Source: Allopontixanthobacter sediminis (lineage in GTDB: Bacteria; Pseudomonadota; Alphaproteobacteria; Sphingomonadales; Sphingomonadaceae). Taken from it: a stretch of 64,000 bases of DNA. The position numbers were made by a program, and so were the translations under genes. Shown here one piece after another: positions 1 to 9,267 of this stretch (positions are counted from its first letter, which is position 1; every line of letters begins with the position of its first letter). Under the pieces are notes generated by a model. It made no database searches. It saw nothing but the letters and a program-made list of their open reading frames with translations, and was not told where the DNA came from. Where the stretch lies: positions 310,001-374,000 of the forward strand of contig NZ_WTYL01000002.1 in NCBI RefSeq assembly GCF_009828115.1, given 5' to 3'.

Positions 1-879
1 AAATCGGTGCGTGCTCTGAAATGGGCGGTCGAGGAAATGGAACGCCGTTACCGGATGATGAGCAGCATCGGCGCGCGCAACCTCAACGGCTTCAACGAAC
101 GGGTCAACACTGCGATCGCCAAGGGCAAGCCGCTCGGCCGCAGGGTCGGCATCGGTTTCGATCCAGACACCGGCGAGGAATTGTTCGAGGAAGAACAGCT
201 CGATTACCAGCCGTTGCCGCAGATCGTCCTGATCGTCGACGAACTGGCCGACTTGATGGTCACCATCGGCAAGGAAATCGAAGTGCTGATCCAGCGCCTG
301 AGCCAGAAATCGCGCGCCGCGGGCATCCACCTGATCATGGCGACCCAGCGCCCCTCGGTCGATGTCATCACCGGCGTGATCAAGGCCAACCTCCCCACCC
401 GGATCAGCTTCAAGGTCACCAGCCGGATCGACAGCCGCACCATCCTGGGCGAACAGGGCAGCGAACAGCTGCTGGGCAAGGGTGACATGTTGTACAAGCC
501 GAACACCGGTGCGATGGTACGTGTCCACGGGCCCTTCGTCTCGGACGAGGAAGTCGAACGGGTCGCCAGCCACTGGCGGGCGCAGGGCAAACCGGATTAC
601 GTCGATGCGGTAACCGAGGAACCGGAAGACGGCGGCTTCAGTTTCGACGATGAACTGACCTCCAGCGACGATCCGGACGAGCGCAAATACCGCCAGGCCT
701 GCCAGTCGGTGTTCGAAAGCCAGAAGGCGAGCGGCAGCTGGCTGCAGCGCCAGATGGGCGTAGGTTACAACACCGCCGCCAAATGGATCGAACGGATGGA
801 AGAAGAAGGTCTCGTCGGTCCTGCCAACCATGTCGGGCGCCGCGAGATTTACCGCGACCGGGACGGCAATCCGCTTTAA
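1..879 (+). CDS. ftsK: DNA translocase FtsK, C-terminal part (5' end outside window)
   Basis: This is the 3' end of the septal DNA translocase that pumps chromosome termini through the closing division septum and activates XerCD. The frame is open from base 1 and gives 292 residues. Visible are the Walker B region (IVLIVDELADLM, about residues 75-86 of the fragment) and the MATQRPSVDVITG stretch typical of the FtsK/SpoIIIE motor. The last 65 residues or so form the winged-helix gamma domain (RKYRQACQSVFESQKASGS, then YNTAAKWIERMEEEGLVG), which reads KOPS sites. Walker A and the N-terminal membrane segments lie upstream of the window. The protein ends normally. Confidence 0.96.
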   Translation, partial: KSVRALKWAVEEMERRYRMMSSIGARNLNGFNERVNTAIAKGKPLGRRVGIGFDPDTGEELFEEEQLDYQPLPQIVLIVDELADLMVTIGKEIEVLIQRLSQKSRAAGIHLIMATQRPSVDVITGVIKANLPTRISFKVTSRIDSRTILGEQGSEQLLGKGDMLYKPNTGAMVRVHGPFVSDEEVERVASHWRAQGKPDYVDAVTEEPEDGGFSFDDELTSSDDPDERKYRQACQSVFESQKASGSWLQRQMGVGYNTAAKWIERMEEEGLVGPANHVGRREIYRDRDGNPL

Positions 880-951
880 GTTTACAAGGGACGGAACGGC
901 GTTGCACCAATCCGGTTTCACTTGTAACGACCCGGGCCAAGGAGAAGCGCC

Positions 952-2067
952 ATGCTCGTCGGTTGCCCCAAGGAAATCAAGAATCACGAATACCGGGTCG
1001 GCCTGACCCCCGAAAGCGTCAAGGAACTGACCGTCAACGGCCACCAGGTCTGGGTCGAGACCGGTGCCGGAATGGGCATCAGCGCGACCGATGACCAGTA
1101 CCTCGCCGCCGGAGCGGTCATCCAGGACGGGCCAGACCCGATTTTCGCCAATTGCGAAATGGTGGTCAAGGTCAAGGAACCCCAGGCAGTCGAGCGCGCC
1201 AAGCTGCGCGAAGGCCAGATCCTCTACACCTACCTTCATCTCGCGCCGGACCCCGAACAGACGGCCGACCTCGTCCGCTCAGGCGTCACCGCGATCGCCT
1301 ATGAAACCGTGACCGGTCCGGGCGGCAGTCTGCCGCTGCTGAAGCCGATGAGCCAGGTTGCCGGGCGGATGAGCATCCAGGCGGGCGCCACCGCGCTGGA
1401 AAAAGCGCACGGCGGACGCGGCGTGCTGCTGGGCGGCGTCCCCGGCGTTCTTCCGGGCAAGGTCGTGGTGATCGGAGGCGGCGTAGTCGGCTTCAACGCG
1501 GCGCAGATGGCGGTCGGCCTTGGGGCGGATACCACCATTCTCGACCGCGATCCCGAAGTGCTCGAAAAGCTCGGCATTCACTTCGAAAGCCGGGCCAAGA
1601 CCCGTTTCTCGAACAAGGCGAACCTCGAGGAATCCGTGGCGGAAGCGGACCTGGTAATCGGCGCGGTACTGGTCCCGGGGGCGGCCGCGCCCAAACTGGT
1701 CAGCCGCGCGATGCTGAAGACCATGTGCCCCGGCGCGGTGCTGGTGGATGTCGCGATCGACCAAGGCGGTTGTTTCGAAACCAGTCACGCCACCACCCAT
1801 GCCGAACCGACCTATGTGGTGGATGACATCGTGCATTACTGCGTCGCCAACATGCCCGGCGCGGTGGCCCGGACCAGCACCTACGCGCTGAACAACGTCA
1901 CCCTGCCCCATGCGTTGAAAATCGCGCAGATGGGCTGGAAGGAAGCGATGCGCCGCAACCCGCATCTGGCCGAGGGGCTGAATGTCCATGCCGGGCGAGT
2001 GACCTATGCCGCGGTGGCGGATGAACTTGGTTACCAGCACCTTTCCGTGGACGCTGCAATAAGCTGA
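952..2067 (+). CDS. ald: Alanine dehydrogenase
   Basis: NAD-dependent enzyme that interconverts L-alanine and pyruvate plus ammonia in the cytosol. The 371-residue length is standard. The predicted catalytic residues fall at the canonical numbers: Lys75 in VVKVKEPQ and His96 in YLHLAPD. The Rossmann glycine motif [15 protein letters not shown] is near residues 174-187, and DVAIDQGG carries the conserved Asp. A good ribosome site (aaggagaa) precedes the ATG. It stands alone between ftsK and a GGDEF gene, so it is probably its own transcription unit. It may serve alanine catabolism or ammonia assimilation alongside the glutamate synthase genes 42 kb away. Confidence 0.96.
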   Translation: MLVGCPKEIKNHEYRVGLTPESVKELTVNGHQVWVETGAGMGISATDDQYLAAGAVIQDGPDPIFANCEMVVKVKEPQAVERAKLREGQILYTYLHLAPDPEQTADLVRSGVTAIAYETVTGPGGSLPLLKPMSQVAGRMSIQAGATALEKAHGGRGVLLGGVPGVLPGKVVVIGGGVVGFNAAQMAVGLGADTTILDRDPEVLEKLGIHFESRAKTRFSNKANLEESVAEADLVIGAVLVPGAAAPKLVSRAMLKTMCPGAVLVDVAIDQGGCFETSHATTHAEPTYVVDDIVHYCVANMPGAVARTSTYALNNVTLPHALKIAQMGWKEAMRRNPHLAEGLNVHAGRVTYAAVADELGYQHLSVDAAIS

Positions 2068-2120
2068 AAAGATTGGCCCTTTTAACCTTGGGCTAAGTAG
2101 TTTTCGTTACCCGTGCCACG

Positions 2121-3878
2121 ATGGGGCGGGACTTACTCTTCAGGGCACTGGTTTGGTGTATCGCGCTGATCGGCGCCGGTATCGCCCTGCCCGCTGCGGC
2201 GATGCCTACCGTTTCGGGCGCTTCCGTGCAGCGTGCGGCGTGTTCGGTCAGCGGCCCTGCCAACATTAGCCTGGCACGATTGACCGCCTCGCAACCCGTG
2301 TGGAATTGCGCGGCGGGCAATTTCGACCTGTCGCAGGAACGCACTGTATTGCGTATGGAAATCGGCCGCGAGCCCGGCACGGTCGACGAAAATCTGCCCC
2401 GCTTTCTTATCGGTCGCAGCGCAACCTTCAAGCGCATCGAAATCCTTGCAGAAGACCGCGATGGGTCCATGCGCACACGCGGCTACTCCTTTGGCGAAGT
2501 GCAGCCCGGATTGCCCGACCTGCGATATTCCGCCGCGCTCCCGGCAATCACCGGGCACACACGGTTCGTCTATATAGCCGTCGAAGGAGCCGGACAGCAG
2601 ATCGTCTTCGATCAACTCGAACTCGCGGACGAACTGCCGGGGAATGCTTCGCGCGAGCGGGGTCTCTTGCTGTTCCTGGCAGTCCTGTGCGGGATGATCA
2701 TGATGCCGCTGGCCTTCAACCTGGCCTTTTACCGCATCCTGAGAGAGCCGTTCTTGCTGTGGCACCTGGCCCTGTCGATCTGTGCCTTGGCCCAGATTGT
2801 GCTGACCGCTGGCTTTTATACGTGGTTCGTTGATCTGAGCATGCAGCAGCTGCGGGCAGGAGTCGTCGTGTCACTGGGCGGAATGATCGTTTCGGCGGCG
2901 ATGTTTGCGGCCCATTTCATCGAGCCCGGCAAACTGTCCCCCGCGATGCGCAGAGCCTTGATGTTCGGCGCGCTGTGGGCCGGTTTCATTACCCTGGTCC
3001 ACGCCAGCGCCATCGAGAACCTTGGCCGCTATTCATCCGACCTGTTCTACTTCGGCTCCGCGATGATGCTGCCCCTGTTCGCCATGGTAATGTGGAGTGC
3101 AATTCGCAGCGGTAGCCGTGCGATCTGGTTCCAGCTGATCGGCTGGACACCGCTGTTCCTGGCCGGATCGGCGCGCGTGATCAGCTATTTTGTGCCCGAA
3201 TTGACCCAGACCGATGCCAACGGCCTGTTTCATTTCGGAATTGCACTGGAATGCGTCGCCACCGCGCTTGGCGTGGCCGACCGTTTCATGATCGTGCGCC
3301 GCCAGCGAGATCAGGCCATTTCGAAGGCCCGCCTGTCCGAGGCGCTGTCCGAATGCGATCCCCTGACCGGCCTGATGAACCGGCGAGGGATCGAACCTCG
3401 CTTTGCCGAACTGCGCGCGCTGGGCTTCCATACGTTCGCGCTCATCGATCTCGACCGGTTCAAGCTGGTCAACGATACGCACGGTCATGCGGTGGGGGAT
3501 GCCGTCTTGCAGGCCGTCGCGCAGGCGCTGGAACCCGACGAGAATGTGCTGGCGATGCGGCTTGGCGGGGAGGAATTCGTCCTGCTGCTGCGCGGTTCGG
3601 ACACGCATCGGATGGCTGAACAGCGCCGAACGGCGATCCCGACCCGGACCGCCGGCGAAGTGCCGGGGCTCGACCGGTTGGTCACCGCCAGCATGGGGCT
3701 GATCGAAATGCCGCTGGAAGGGTTGGAAGCGACCAGTTTCAACGAACTGTATGTCCGGGCCGACGAACTGCTATACCAAGCCAAGGAAGCGGGGCGGAAC
3801 CGCGCGGTGTTCGAAAAGCTGATCGGATTTCCCGACCGGCGCGGCGAACGTCGGCCCGGCAAACAGGTCGCCGCTTAA
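2121..3878 (+). CDS. Membrane diguanylate cyclase (7TM-DISM sensor plus GGDEF)
   Basis: Probably makes cyclic di-GMP in response to an extracytoplasmic cue. The 585-residue protein starts with a signal-like hydrophobic segment (about residues 10-25). A periplasmic 7TMR-DISM extracellular-like domain follows, then about seven hydrophobic helices between residues 180 and 390. A C-terminal GGDEF domain begins at DPLTGLMNRRG (about 413). The active-site signature is GGEEF near residue 481, a functional variant, and DLDRFKLVNDTHGHAVGD is intact. No RxxD inhibitory site lies five residues before GGEEF, so classical product inhibition is unlikely. No EAL domain is present. The 7TM-DISM assignment is from topology and is less certain than the GGDEF call. 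Confidence 0.88.
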   Translation: MGRDLLFRALVWCIALIGAGIALPAAAMPTVSGASVQRAACSVSGPANISLARLTASQPVWNCAAGNFDLSQERTVLRMEIGREPGTVDENLPRFLIGRSATFKRIEILAEDRDGSMRTRGYSFGEVQPGLPDLRYSAALPAITGHTRFVYIAVEGAGQQIVFDQLELADELPGNASRERGLLLFLAVLCGMIMMPLAFNLAFYRILREPFLLWHLALSICALAQIVLTAGFYTWFVDLSMQQLRAGVVVSLGGMIVSAAMFAAHFIEPGKLSPAMRRALMFGALWAGFITLVHASAIENLGRYSSDLFYFGSAMMLPLFAMVMWSAIRSGSRAIWFQLIGWTPLFLAGSARVISYFVPELTQTDANGLFHFGIALECVATALGVADRFMIVRRQRDQAISKARLSEALSECDPLTGLMNRRGIEPRFAELRALGFHTFALIDLDRFKLVNDTHGHAVGDAVLQAVAQALEPDENVLAMRLGGEEFVLLLRGSDTHRMAEQRRTAIPTRTAGEVPGLDRLVTASMGLIEMPLEGLEATSFNELYVRADELLYQAKEAGRNRAVFEKLIGFPDRRGERRPGKQVAA

Positions 3879-3888
3879 CCCGGGCGCA

Positions 3889-4287
3889 TCAAGGCTGGGC
3901 GAACGGCGCCATTACTTCGGGCCGGACGCGGGCGAGCCGGCCGGTCTCGCGGTCCAGCATCGCCCAGGTCGTGCTGGCCGAGACGATCACCCTGCCCGCC
4001 GAATCGGTAAAGTCGACACGCCGGTTTGATTTCGCGCCGCGCGCGCCATCGGGGATCCAGGTTTCCGCGGTGACGCTTTGCCCGACGGAGATATTGCCGC
4101 GGTAATCGATCTCGTGCCGGATCACGAGCCAGACGAACGCTTCCTTGTCCTCCGGCCGTGCCGCTGCTTCCCAATGGGCCGTCGCCATGTCCTGCACCCA
4201 CTGGACCCACACCGCGTTGTTCACATGGCCCATCACGTCGATATGGTCCGGCCCTGCGGTGAAGGTCCTGGTGAAGCGGTTGCTCAC
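3889..4287 (-). CDS. Acyl-CoA thioesterase, hotdog fold (4HBT family)
   Basis: Predicted single-domain hotdog thioesterase of 132 residues that hydrolyses acyl-CoA, substrate unknown. The family signature HIDVMGHVNNAVWVQW is near residues 16-31 and contains the usual catalytic Asp. I place the start at a GTG whose bases overlap the stop of the upstream peptidase gene (GTGA), because homologous sequence begins there; a longer in-frame ORF reaches back to about 4461 but its extra N-terminus looks like peptidase antisense. The overlap implies translational coupling to the peptidase. No metabolic partner is obvious. Confidence 0.87.
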   Translation of the reverse strand: MSNRFTRTFTAGPDHIDVMGHVNNAVWVQWVQDMATAHWEAAARPEDKEAFVWLVIRHEIDYRGNISVGQSVTAETWIPDGARGAKSNRRVDFTDSAGRVIVSASTTWAMLDRETGRLARVRPEVMAPFAQP

Positions 4288-6356
4288 TCCGCCACGTCCA
4301 TCTGCCACAGGATGAACGCGAATTCCTCGGCGGTCTCGGTCAGGCTTTCGAAGCGGCCCGATTTGCCGCCATGGCCCGCGCCCATGTTGGTCTTGAGCAG
4401 CAATTCGTTCTGGTCCGTTTTCAGCTCGCGCAGTTTGGCGACCCATTTTGCCGGCTCCCAATACGTCACGCGCGGATCGTTGAGCCCGGCAGTGACCAGC
4501 ATCGGGGGATAATCCTGTGCCTTCACCTGATCATACGGACTGTAGGACTGGATAAGCTCGAACGCGGCCCGGTCCTCGATCGGATTGCCCCACTCTGGCC
4601 ATTCGCCCGGGGTCAGCGGCAGCGTGGCATCGAGCATCGTCGCCAGCACATCCACGAAGGGCACATGCGCCACCACCGCGCCGAACAGGTGCGGGTCGGA
4701 ATTGATCACCGCGCCCATCAGTTCGCCGCCCGCCGACCCACCCGAGATGCTGATCTTGCCCACTTGCGTCAGGCCGCGATCGATCAGGCCGCTTGCCACA
4801 TCGACAAAATCAGTAAAGGCGTTGTTACGGCTTTCCAGTTTGCCCGCCTTGTACCACGCCCGCCCGAGGTCGTCGCCGCCGCGGATATGCGCAATCGCAT
4901 AGGCAAAGCCGCGGTCCACAAGGCTAAACCGGGTGGTCGAAAAACCGGGCGGAATGGAAATCCCGTAAGCGCCGTAGCCGTATAGATGCAGCGGGCCGGG
5001 GGTCACCCGGTCCTTGCGGTAAAGCACGCTGACCGGGATCATCGTGCCGTCCCGCGCCGCGATCTCGAGCCGTTCCGTGGTATAGAGGTCGGCATCATAT
5101 CCCGAGGGGATTTCCTGGACCTTCAGGGTTTCGAGCGTCCGCGCCGCAACATCGTAATCATAGGTCGTGCCCGGGCTGACCATGCTTTCATAGGACAGCC
5201 GCAGCTGCTCCATGTGCCATTCGCGGTTGTCGCCCAGCCCCGCACTGTAGCTCGCTTCGGGGAAGGTGATCGGCTCGATCCGCTGCGGGTCGTCGTAGTA
5301 CCGCACTTCGATCACGTCGAGACCGCCGCGGCGCCCCTCGACGACGTAGAAATCGCGGAACAGTTCGAACCCGGTGATGTAAAACTCGTCCGATCCCTCG
5401 ATCAGCGTGGTCCATTCGCCCGGATTGTCCAGCGGCGCGGTCGCGATGCGGAAGTTTTCGTGCGTGTCGTTGGTGTGGATGAACAGCGTCCCATCCCGCT
5501 CGTCCACATCGTACTCGACGCCCTTCTGCCGCGACTTGACCAGCAGCGGCGCGGCCAGGGGATCGTCAGCCGGGATGATATAACTTTCGCCGGTTTCATG
5601 ATCGCCAGCGGAAATGACCACCCATTTCTCGTTCGATGACAGCCCCGATCCCACGCGGAAGCCTTCGTCATCCTCGTGATAAAGTTCGACATCGTCCGCC
5701 ACGCTCGTGCCCAGCCAGTGGAGCCGTGCGTTGTCGGTGCGCCATTGTTCGTTGGCGAGGCTGTAGACCAGCGCCCGGTCGCCCGCGCACCACACCAGCG
5801 AGGACAGCGTGCCGGGAATCTCGTCACCCAGCATGTCGCCGGTGACCAGATCCTTGACCCGCGCGGTGAACCGCTCCGACCCGTTGTCATCGACCGAAAA
5901 CGCCAGCTTGGTCCCGCCCTTGCTGACCGCGAGCGCGCCAAGGCGGAAATATTCCTTCCCTTCGGCCAGTGCCGGTTCGTCGAGAATTAGCTCGTCGTCG
6001 CCACCGGTTACCGGCTTCCGCCACCAGCGGCGGTATTCCGCGCCTTCCTCATATTCGACCCAGTAGAGCCAGTCGCCATCCTTCTGCGGGACGGAGGTAT
6101 CCGCTTCCTTGATCCGGGCGCGCATTTCCTTGAACAGGCTATCGACCAGCGGCTTGTGCGGCCCCATGCGGTGTTCGAACCAGGCGTTCTCCGCCGCCAG
6201 ATGCGCCAGCACCTCCGCATCGTCCACCACCGGGTATTTCGGGTCGCGCAGCCACGCGTAATCATCACTGACCGTGATGCCGTGATGGGTCGCGGACGAG
6301 GGCTTTTTCAGGGCGGTCGGGGCGGCGGCAGGTGCCGCAGAGGTGGAATTGGTCAT
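4284..6356 (-). CDS. ptrB: S9 family peptidase, oligopeptidase B-like
   Basis: Serine peptidase of the prolyl oligopeptidase family that cleaves short peptides. At 690 residues it has the family layout: an N-terminal seven-bladed propeller (about 75-420) that gates access, and a C-terminal alpha/beta hydrolase domain. The catalytic triad is visible as Ser541 in GGSAGGELMG, Asp627 in GLNDPRV and His662 in GAGHGG. HIRGGDDLGRAWY is a typical S9A stretch. No signal peptide is evident, which suggests a cytosolic location. The downstream thioesterase overlaps its stop. An aminopeptidase P gene is divergent with only about 37 bp between starts, so two peptidases share one promoter region. Confidence 0.93.
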   Translation of the reverse strand: MTNSTSAAPAAAPTALKKPSSATHHGITVSDDYAWLRDPKYPVVDDAEVLAHLAAENAWFEHRMGPHKPLVDSLFKEMRARIKEADTSVPQKDGDWLYWVEYEEGAEYRRWWRKPVTGGDDELILDEPALAEGKEYFRLGALAVSKGGTKLAFSVDDNGSERFTARVKDLVTGDMLGDEIPGTLSSLVWCAGDRALVYSLANEQWRTDNARLHWLGTSVADDVELYHEDDEGFRVGSGLSSNEKWVVISAGDHETGESYIIPADDPLAAPLLVKSRQKGVEYDVDERDGTLFIHTNDTHENFRIATAPLDNPGEWTTLIEGSDEFYITGFELFRDFYVVEGRRGGLDVIEVRYYDDPQRIEPITFPEASYSAGLGDNREWHMEQLRLSYESMVSPGTTYDYDVAARTLETLKVQEIPSGYDADLYTTERLEIAARDGTMIPVSVLYRKDRVTPGPLHLYGYGAYGISIPPGFSTTRFSLVDRGFAYAIAHIRGGDDLGRAWYKAGKLESRNNAFTDFVDVASGLIDRGLTQVGKISISGGSAGGELMGAVINSDPHLFGAVVAHVPFVDVLATMLDATLPLTPGEWPEWGNPIEDRAAFELIQSYSPYDQVKAQDYPPMLVTAGLNDPRVTYWEPAKWVAKLRELKTDQNELLLKTNMGAGHGGKSGRFESLTETAEEFAFILWQMDVAE

Positions 6357-6393
6357 GCTGGCCCTCTATGTTGGTCACGAAAGGACCGCAACC

Positions 6394-8211
6394 ATGCTGA
6401 TGCTAACACACGAAGCCCGTCTCTCCGCCCTCCGGGAGGAGTTGAAGAAGCGAGGACTGGACGGTTTCGTTGTTCCGATTTCCGACGAGCACATGTCGGA
6501 ATATATCGGCTCCTATGCCCAGCGGCTGGCATGGCTGACCGGATTCGGAGGCTCGGTCGGCAGTGCGGTGGTGCTGGAACACAAGGCGGCGATGTTCGTG
6601 GACGGGCGTTATACCGTGCAGGTCCGCGACCAGGTGGACGGCAATCTGTATGATTACTGCCAGATCCCCAAGGAGAGCATCGGCGCATGGATTGCCGCCA
6701 ACGCAGGTTCCGGCGCGCGGATCGGTTACGACCCGTGGCTCCACACGCGCGGCTGGGCGGACAACGTGTCGCAAGCGCTCGCAAAGATCGGCGCGGAACT
6801 TGTCCCGGTCGACGCCAACCCGGTTGACGCGGTCTGGGAAGACCGGCCCGCCCCCTCGGACGCCGCGGTCATGGTCCATGATGACAGCAACGCCGGGCAA
6901 TCGAGCGCGGAAAAGCGCGAACTGGTGGCTGACTGGCTGAAATCGGAAGGGCTCGACGGCGCGGTAATCGGCGCACTCGATTCGATCGCGTGGCTGCTGA
7001 ACATTCGCGGTTCGGATGTCGACCGCACTCCTGTGACACTGTCCTATGTGCTGGCCCATGCCGACGGCACGGCAGAATTGTTCATCGCGCCCGAAAAGAT
7101 CACCCCCGAAGTTGCCCGGCACCTGGGCAACGCGGTCACCATCCGGCCCCGCACGGAATTCGAAAGTGCGCTCCAGCACCTGCGGGACAAGAAGATCGCG
7201 GTCGATCCCGGCAGCGGGGTCGCGGCCATTTTCCAGACCCTGGAAGACGCCGGGGCCACCGTCGTCGCCGCGCGCGATCCCGCGTTATTGCCCAAGGCGG
7301 TCAAGAACCCGGTCGAACAGCAGGGACACCGCGATGCCCAGGCGCGCGACGGCGTGGCGGTGTCGAAATTCCTCCACTGGCTAACGAAGACCGCGCCCGC
7401 TGGCGGGGTGACCGAACTGGACGCAGCGGCGAAGCTGCGCGAATTCCGCGAGCAGACGGGGATGCTCAAGGACCTGTCCTTCGATACCATTTCCGCCGCC
7501 GGTCCCCACGCCGCGTTGCCGCATTACCGCGTGGACGAGGACAGCAATATTCCGATTGCGCCGGGCAGCGTCTATTTGGTCGATTCGGGCGGCCAGTATG
7601 TCGACGGCACCACCGACATTACCCGCACCGTATGGATCGAACCGGTCGAACCATCGGCTGAGGTCAAGGACCGCTACACCCGCGTTTTGAAGGGCCATAT
7701 CGCCATCGCTTTGGCCGTGTTCCCGGAAAATACCGCCGGCAGCCAGCTCGACGCGTTCGCCCGCCAGTTCCTGTGGCAGGCGGGGGTCGATTACGCCCAC
7801 GGCACCGGCCACGGTGTCGGCAGCTTCCTGGCGGTGCATGAAGGCCCGCAGCGGATCGCGAAATCGGGCGGCGGACAGGCGGGGACGGACGAACCGCTGC
7901 AGGCGGGCATGTTCCTGTCGAACGAGCCGGGGTATTACAAGGCAGGCGAATTCGGCATCCGGATCGAAAATCTGGTGCTGGTGGAACCGCGGGAAATCCC
8001 CGGCGCGGAAGGGACGTATTTCGGCTTCGAAACACTCACCTTCGTGCCGATCGACCGCAGCATGGTCGATGTCGGCCTGCTGACACGAGAAGAGATAGCA
8101 TGGTGGAACGATTATCATGCGCAGGTCGGGAAAATCCTGCTTCCACAGCTGACGGCGCCAGCGGATGCCGAGGTCCGCGCGTGGGTCGAAGAAGGGTGCC
8201 GGCCGCTGTAA
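6394..8211 (+). CDS. pepP: Xaa-Pro aminopeptidase, M24 family
   Basis: Metallopeptidase predicted to remove an N-terminal residue preceding proline. I chose the ATG at 6394 because a clear ribosome site (gaaagga) lies 8 bases upstream; an upstream in-frame ATG at 6343 would run into the divergent peptidase gene. The resulting 605-residue protein has two N-terminal creatinase-like domains and a C-terminal pita-bread domain. Metal ligands are visible in VDSGGQYVDGTTDITRT (two Asp), GTGHGVGSFLAVHEGP (His), NEPGYY (Glu) and IRIENLVLV (Glu). The length matches the long, three-domain eukaryote-like aminopeptidase P family. It is divergent from the S9 peptidase. Confidence 0.92.
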   Translation: MLMLTHEARLSALREELKKRGLDGFVVPISDEHMSEYIGSYAQRLAWLTGFGGSVGSAVVLEHKAAMFVDGRYTVQVRDQVDGNLYDYCQIPKESIGAWIAANAGSGARIGYDPWLHTRGWADNVSQALAKIGAELVPVDANPVDAVWEDRPAPSDAAVMVHDDSNAGQSSAEKRELVADWLKSEGLDGAVIGALDSIAWLLNIRGSDVDRTPVTLSYVLAHADGTAELFIAPEKITPEVARHLGNAVTIRPRTEFESALQHLRDKKIAVDPGSGVAAIFQTLEDAGATVVAARDPALLPKAVKNPVEQQGHRDAQARDGVAVSKFLHWLTKTAPAGGVTELDAAAKLREFREQTGMLKDLSFDTISAAGPHAALPHYRVDEDSNIPIAPGSVYLVDSGGQYVDGTTDITRTVWIEPVEPSAEVKDRYTRVLKGHIAIALAVFPENTAGSQLDAFARQFLWQAGVDYAHGTGHGVGSFLAVHEGPQRIAKSGGGQAGTDEPLQAGMFLSNEPGYYKAGEFGIRIENLVLVEPREIPGAEGTYFGFETLTFVPIDRSMVDVGLLTREEIAWWNDYHAQVGKILLPQLTAPADAEVRAWVEEGCRPL

Positions 8212-8297
8212 CGCCCGATCTTGTAGGCATATTGATGTTCTGGTAATGTTCCAACTGGGGCGAGTCGCCTCATGTTTGCAGGAGGAGGAACCCAGAG

Positions 8298-8672
8298 ATG
8301 ATCGGATATGTTACCGTCGGCAGCAACGACTTGCCGCGTTCGGCCAAATTCTACGATGCGATCGCCGCCGAAATGGGCGTGGGACGCATGATGGAATTCG
8401 ACAGTTTCATCGCTTGGGGCACGGCCGGCGGCGCGCCCGGCATTGCCGCAACCAAGCCATTCGACGGTGAAGCTGCATCCGTGGGCAACGGCGTGATGGT
8501 GGCCTTTGAGGCGGCCAGCGAGGAACAGGTCCAGCGGATTTATGACATCGCGCTGGCCAATGGCGGCAGCGATGAAGGCGCACCGGGCGCGCGGGGTGAC
8601 GGGTTCTACGCCGCCTATTTCCGCGATCCCGATGGCAACAAACTGAACGCCTTCCTGATGACGGGCAGCTGA
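8298..8672 (+). CDS. VOC family protein (glyoxalase/bleomycin resistance fold)
   Basis: A 124-residue single VOC-fold protein whose exact reaction cannot be read from sequence. It starts with MIGYVTVGSNDLPRSAKFYDAI and ends with AAYFRDPDGNKLNAF, the two ends typical of VOC proteins, with metal-ligand-like residues in the latter. A very strong ribosome site (aggaggagga) lies about 10 bases before the ATG. The cupin gene starts one base after its stop, so the two are almost certainly co-transcribed. Confidence 0.88.
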   Translation: MIGYVTVGSNDLPRSAKFYDAIAAEMGVGRMMEFDSFIAWGTAGGAPGIAATKPFDGEAASVGNGVMVAFEAASEEQVQRIYDIALANGGSDEGAPGARGDGFYAAYFRDPDGNKLNAFLMTGS

Positions 8673-8673
8673 G

Positions 8674-9072
8674 ATGACAGGCTCAGCGCCCGATCTGCAC
8701 GAAAATTGGGTGCATCTGGGTCTTGGCGCCACGTCGGAGACCCAGCCGCCCTTCAACGGGATGCAATGGTACGGCGATTACAGCGATCGCTATGCCGCTG
8801 ACGGGGCGGAGGGACGGCTGGTCAGCATGCACCGCTTCGCCGGCGATTGGGACGTCTGGGAGATGCATCCCGCCGGCAGCGAAATGGTGCTGTGCACCAG
8901 CGGCGCCATCACGCTGATCCAGGAAATCGCGGGCGAACAGGTCTCGACCATTTTGCGGCCCGGCCAATACGCAATCAATCCGCCGGGCGTGTGGCACACG
9001 GCGGATGTGGAGGAAGAAGCCGAAGCCGTTTTCATCACCGCCGGTGAAGGAACCGAGCACCGCCCGCGCTGA
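8674..9072 (+). CDS. Cupin domain protein
   Basis: A 132-residue single-domain cupin of unknown substrate. The double-stranded beta-helix region is recognisable from FAGDWDVWEMHPAGSEMVLC through the closing motif RPGQYAINPPGVWHTADV, with a metal-binding His at the end. The start is one base after the stop of the VOC gene, so the pair is an operon. Such pairs are often linked to detoxification or to storing a small metabolite, but nothing here fixes the role. Confidence 0.82.
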   Translation: MTGSAPDLHENWVHLGLGATSETQPPFNGMQWYGDYSDRYAADGAEGRLVSMHRFAGDWDVWEMHPAGSEMVLCTSGAITLIQEIAGEQVSTILRPGQYAINPPGVWHTADVEEEAEAVFITAGEGTEHRPR

Positions 9073-9110
9073 CGCCTGACTTTTGCGCCCCGATGAACGG
9101 GCAGCGGGTC

Positions 9111-9160
9111 CTGCGACACTTTGCGACAATTCGCTTTGTCCCGGGGATATTCCTGCGACA
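9111..9160. promoter_or_regulatory. Three direct repeats of TGCGACA upstream of the EF-hand gene
   Basis: TGCGACA occurs at 9112, 9122 and 9154. The first two form tandem 10-base units (YTGCGACAMT). The third copy, CTGCGACAAT, is 32 bases further. Direct repeats at about one helical turn are the usual target of OmpR/PhoB-type regulators, and an OmpR-type regulator is encoded 750 bp downstream. The link is inference. Confidence 0.45.
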
Positions 9161-9184
9161 ATAGGGGCCTAGAACGCTGGATGT

Positions 9185-9252
9185 GAGTTGCGGCGGTGCC
9201 ACCAAGGTTTCCCTCCCCCTGATCGGGCACCCCGCAGCTCTTGGATTTTTTT
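9185..9252 (+). promoter_or_regulatory. Leader hairpin plus T7 tract before the EF-hand gene
   Basis: Arms at 9185-9200 and 9226-9240 can pair over about 14 bp (GAGTTGCGGCGGTGCC with GGCACCCCGCAGCTC, one bulge) around a 25-base loop. Seven T residues follow at 9246-9252, and the ribosome site caggag begins at 9253. This could be a terminator for the VOC-cupin operon, or an attenuator inside the EF-hand leader. The 5-base gap between stem and T tract weakens a simple terminator reading. Confidence 0.45.
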
Positions 9253-9267
9253 CAGGAGCATAACACC

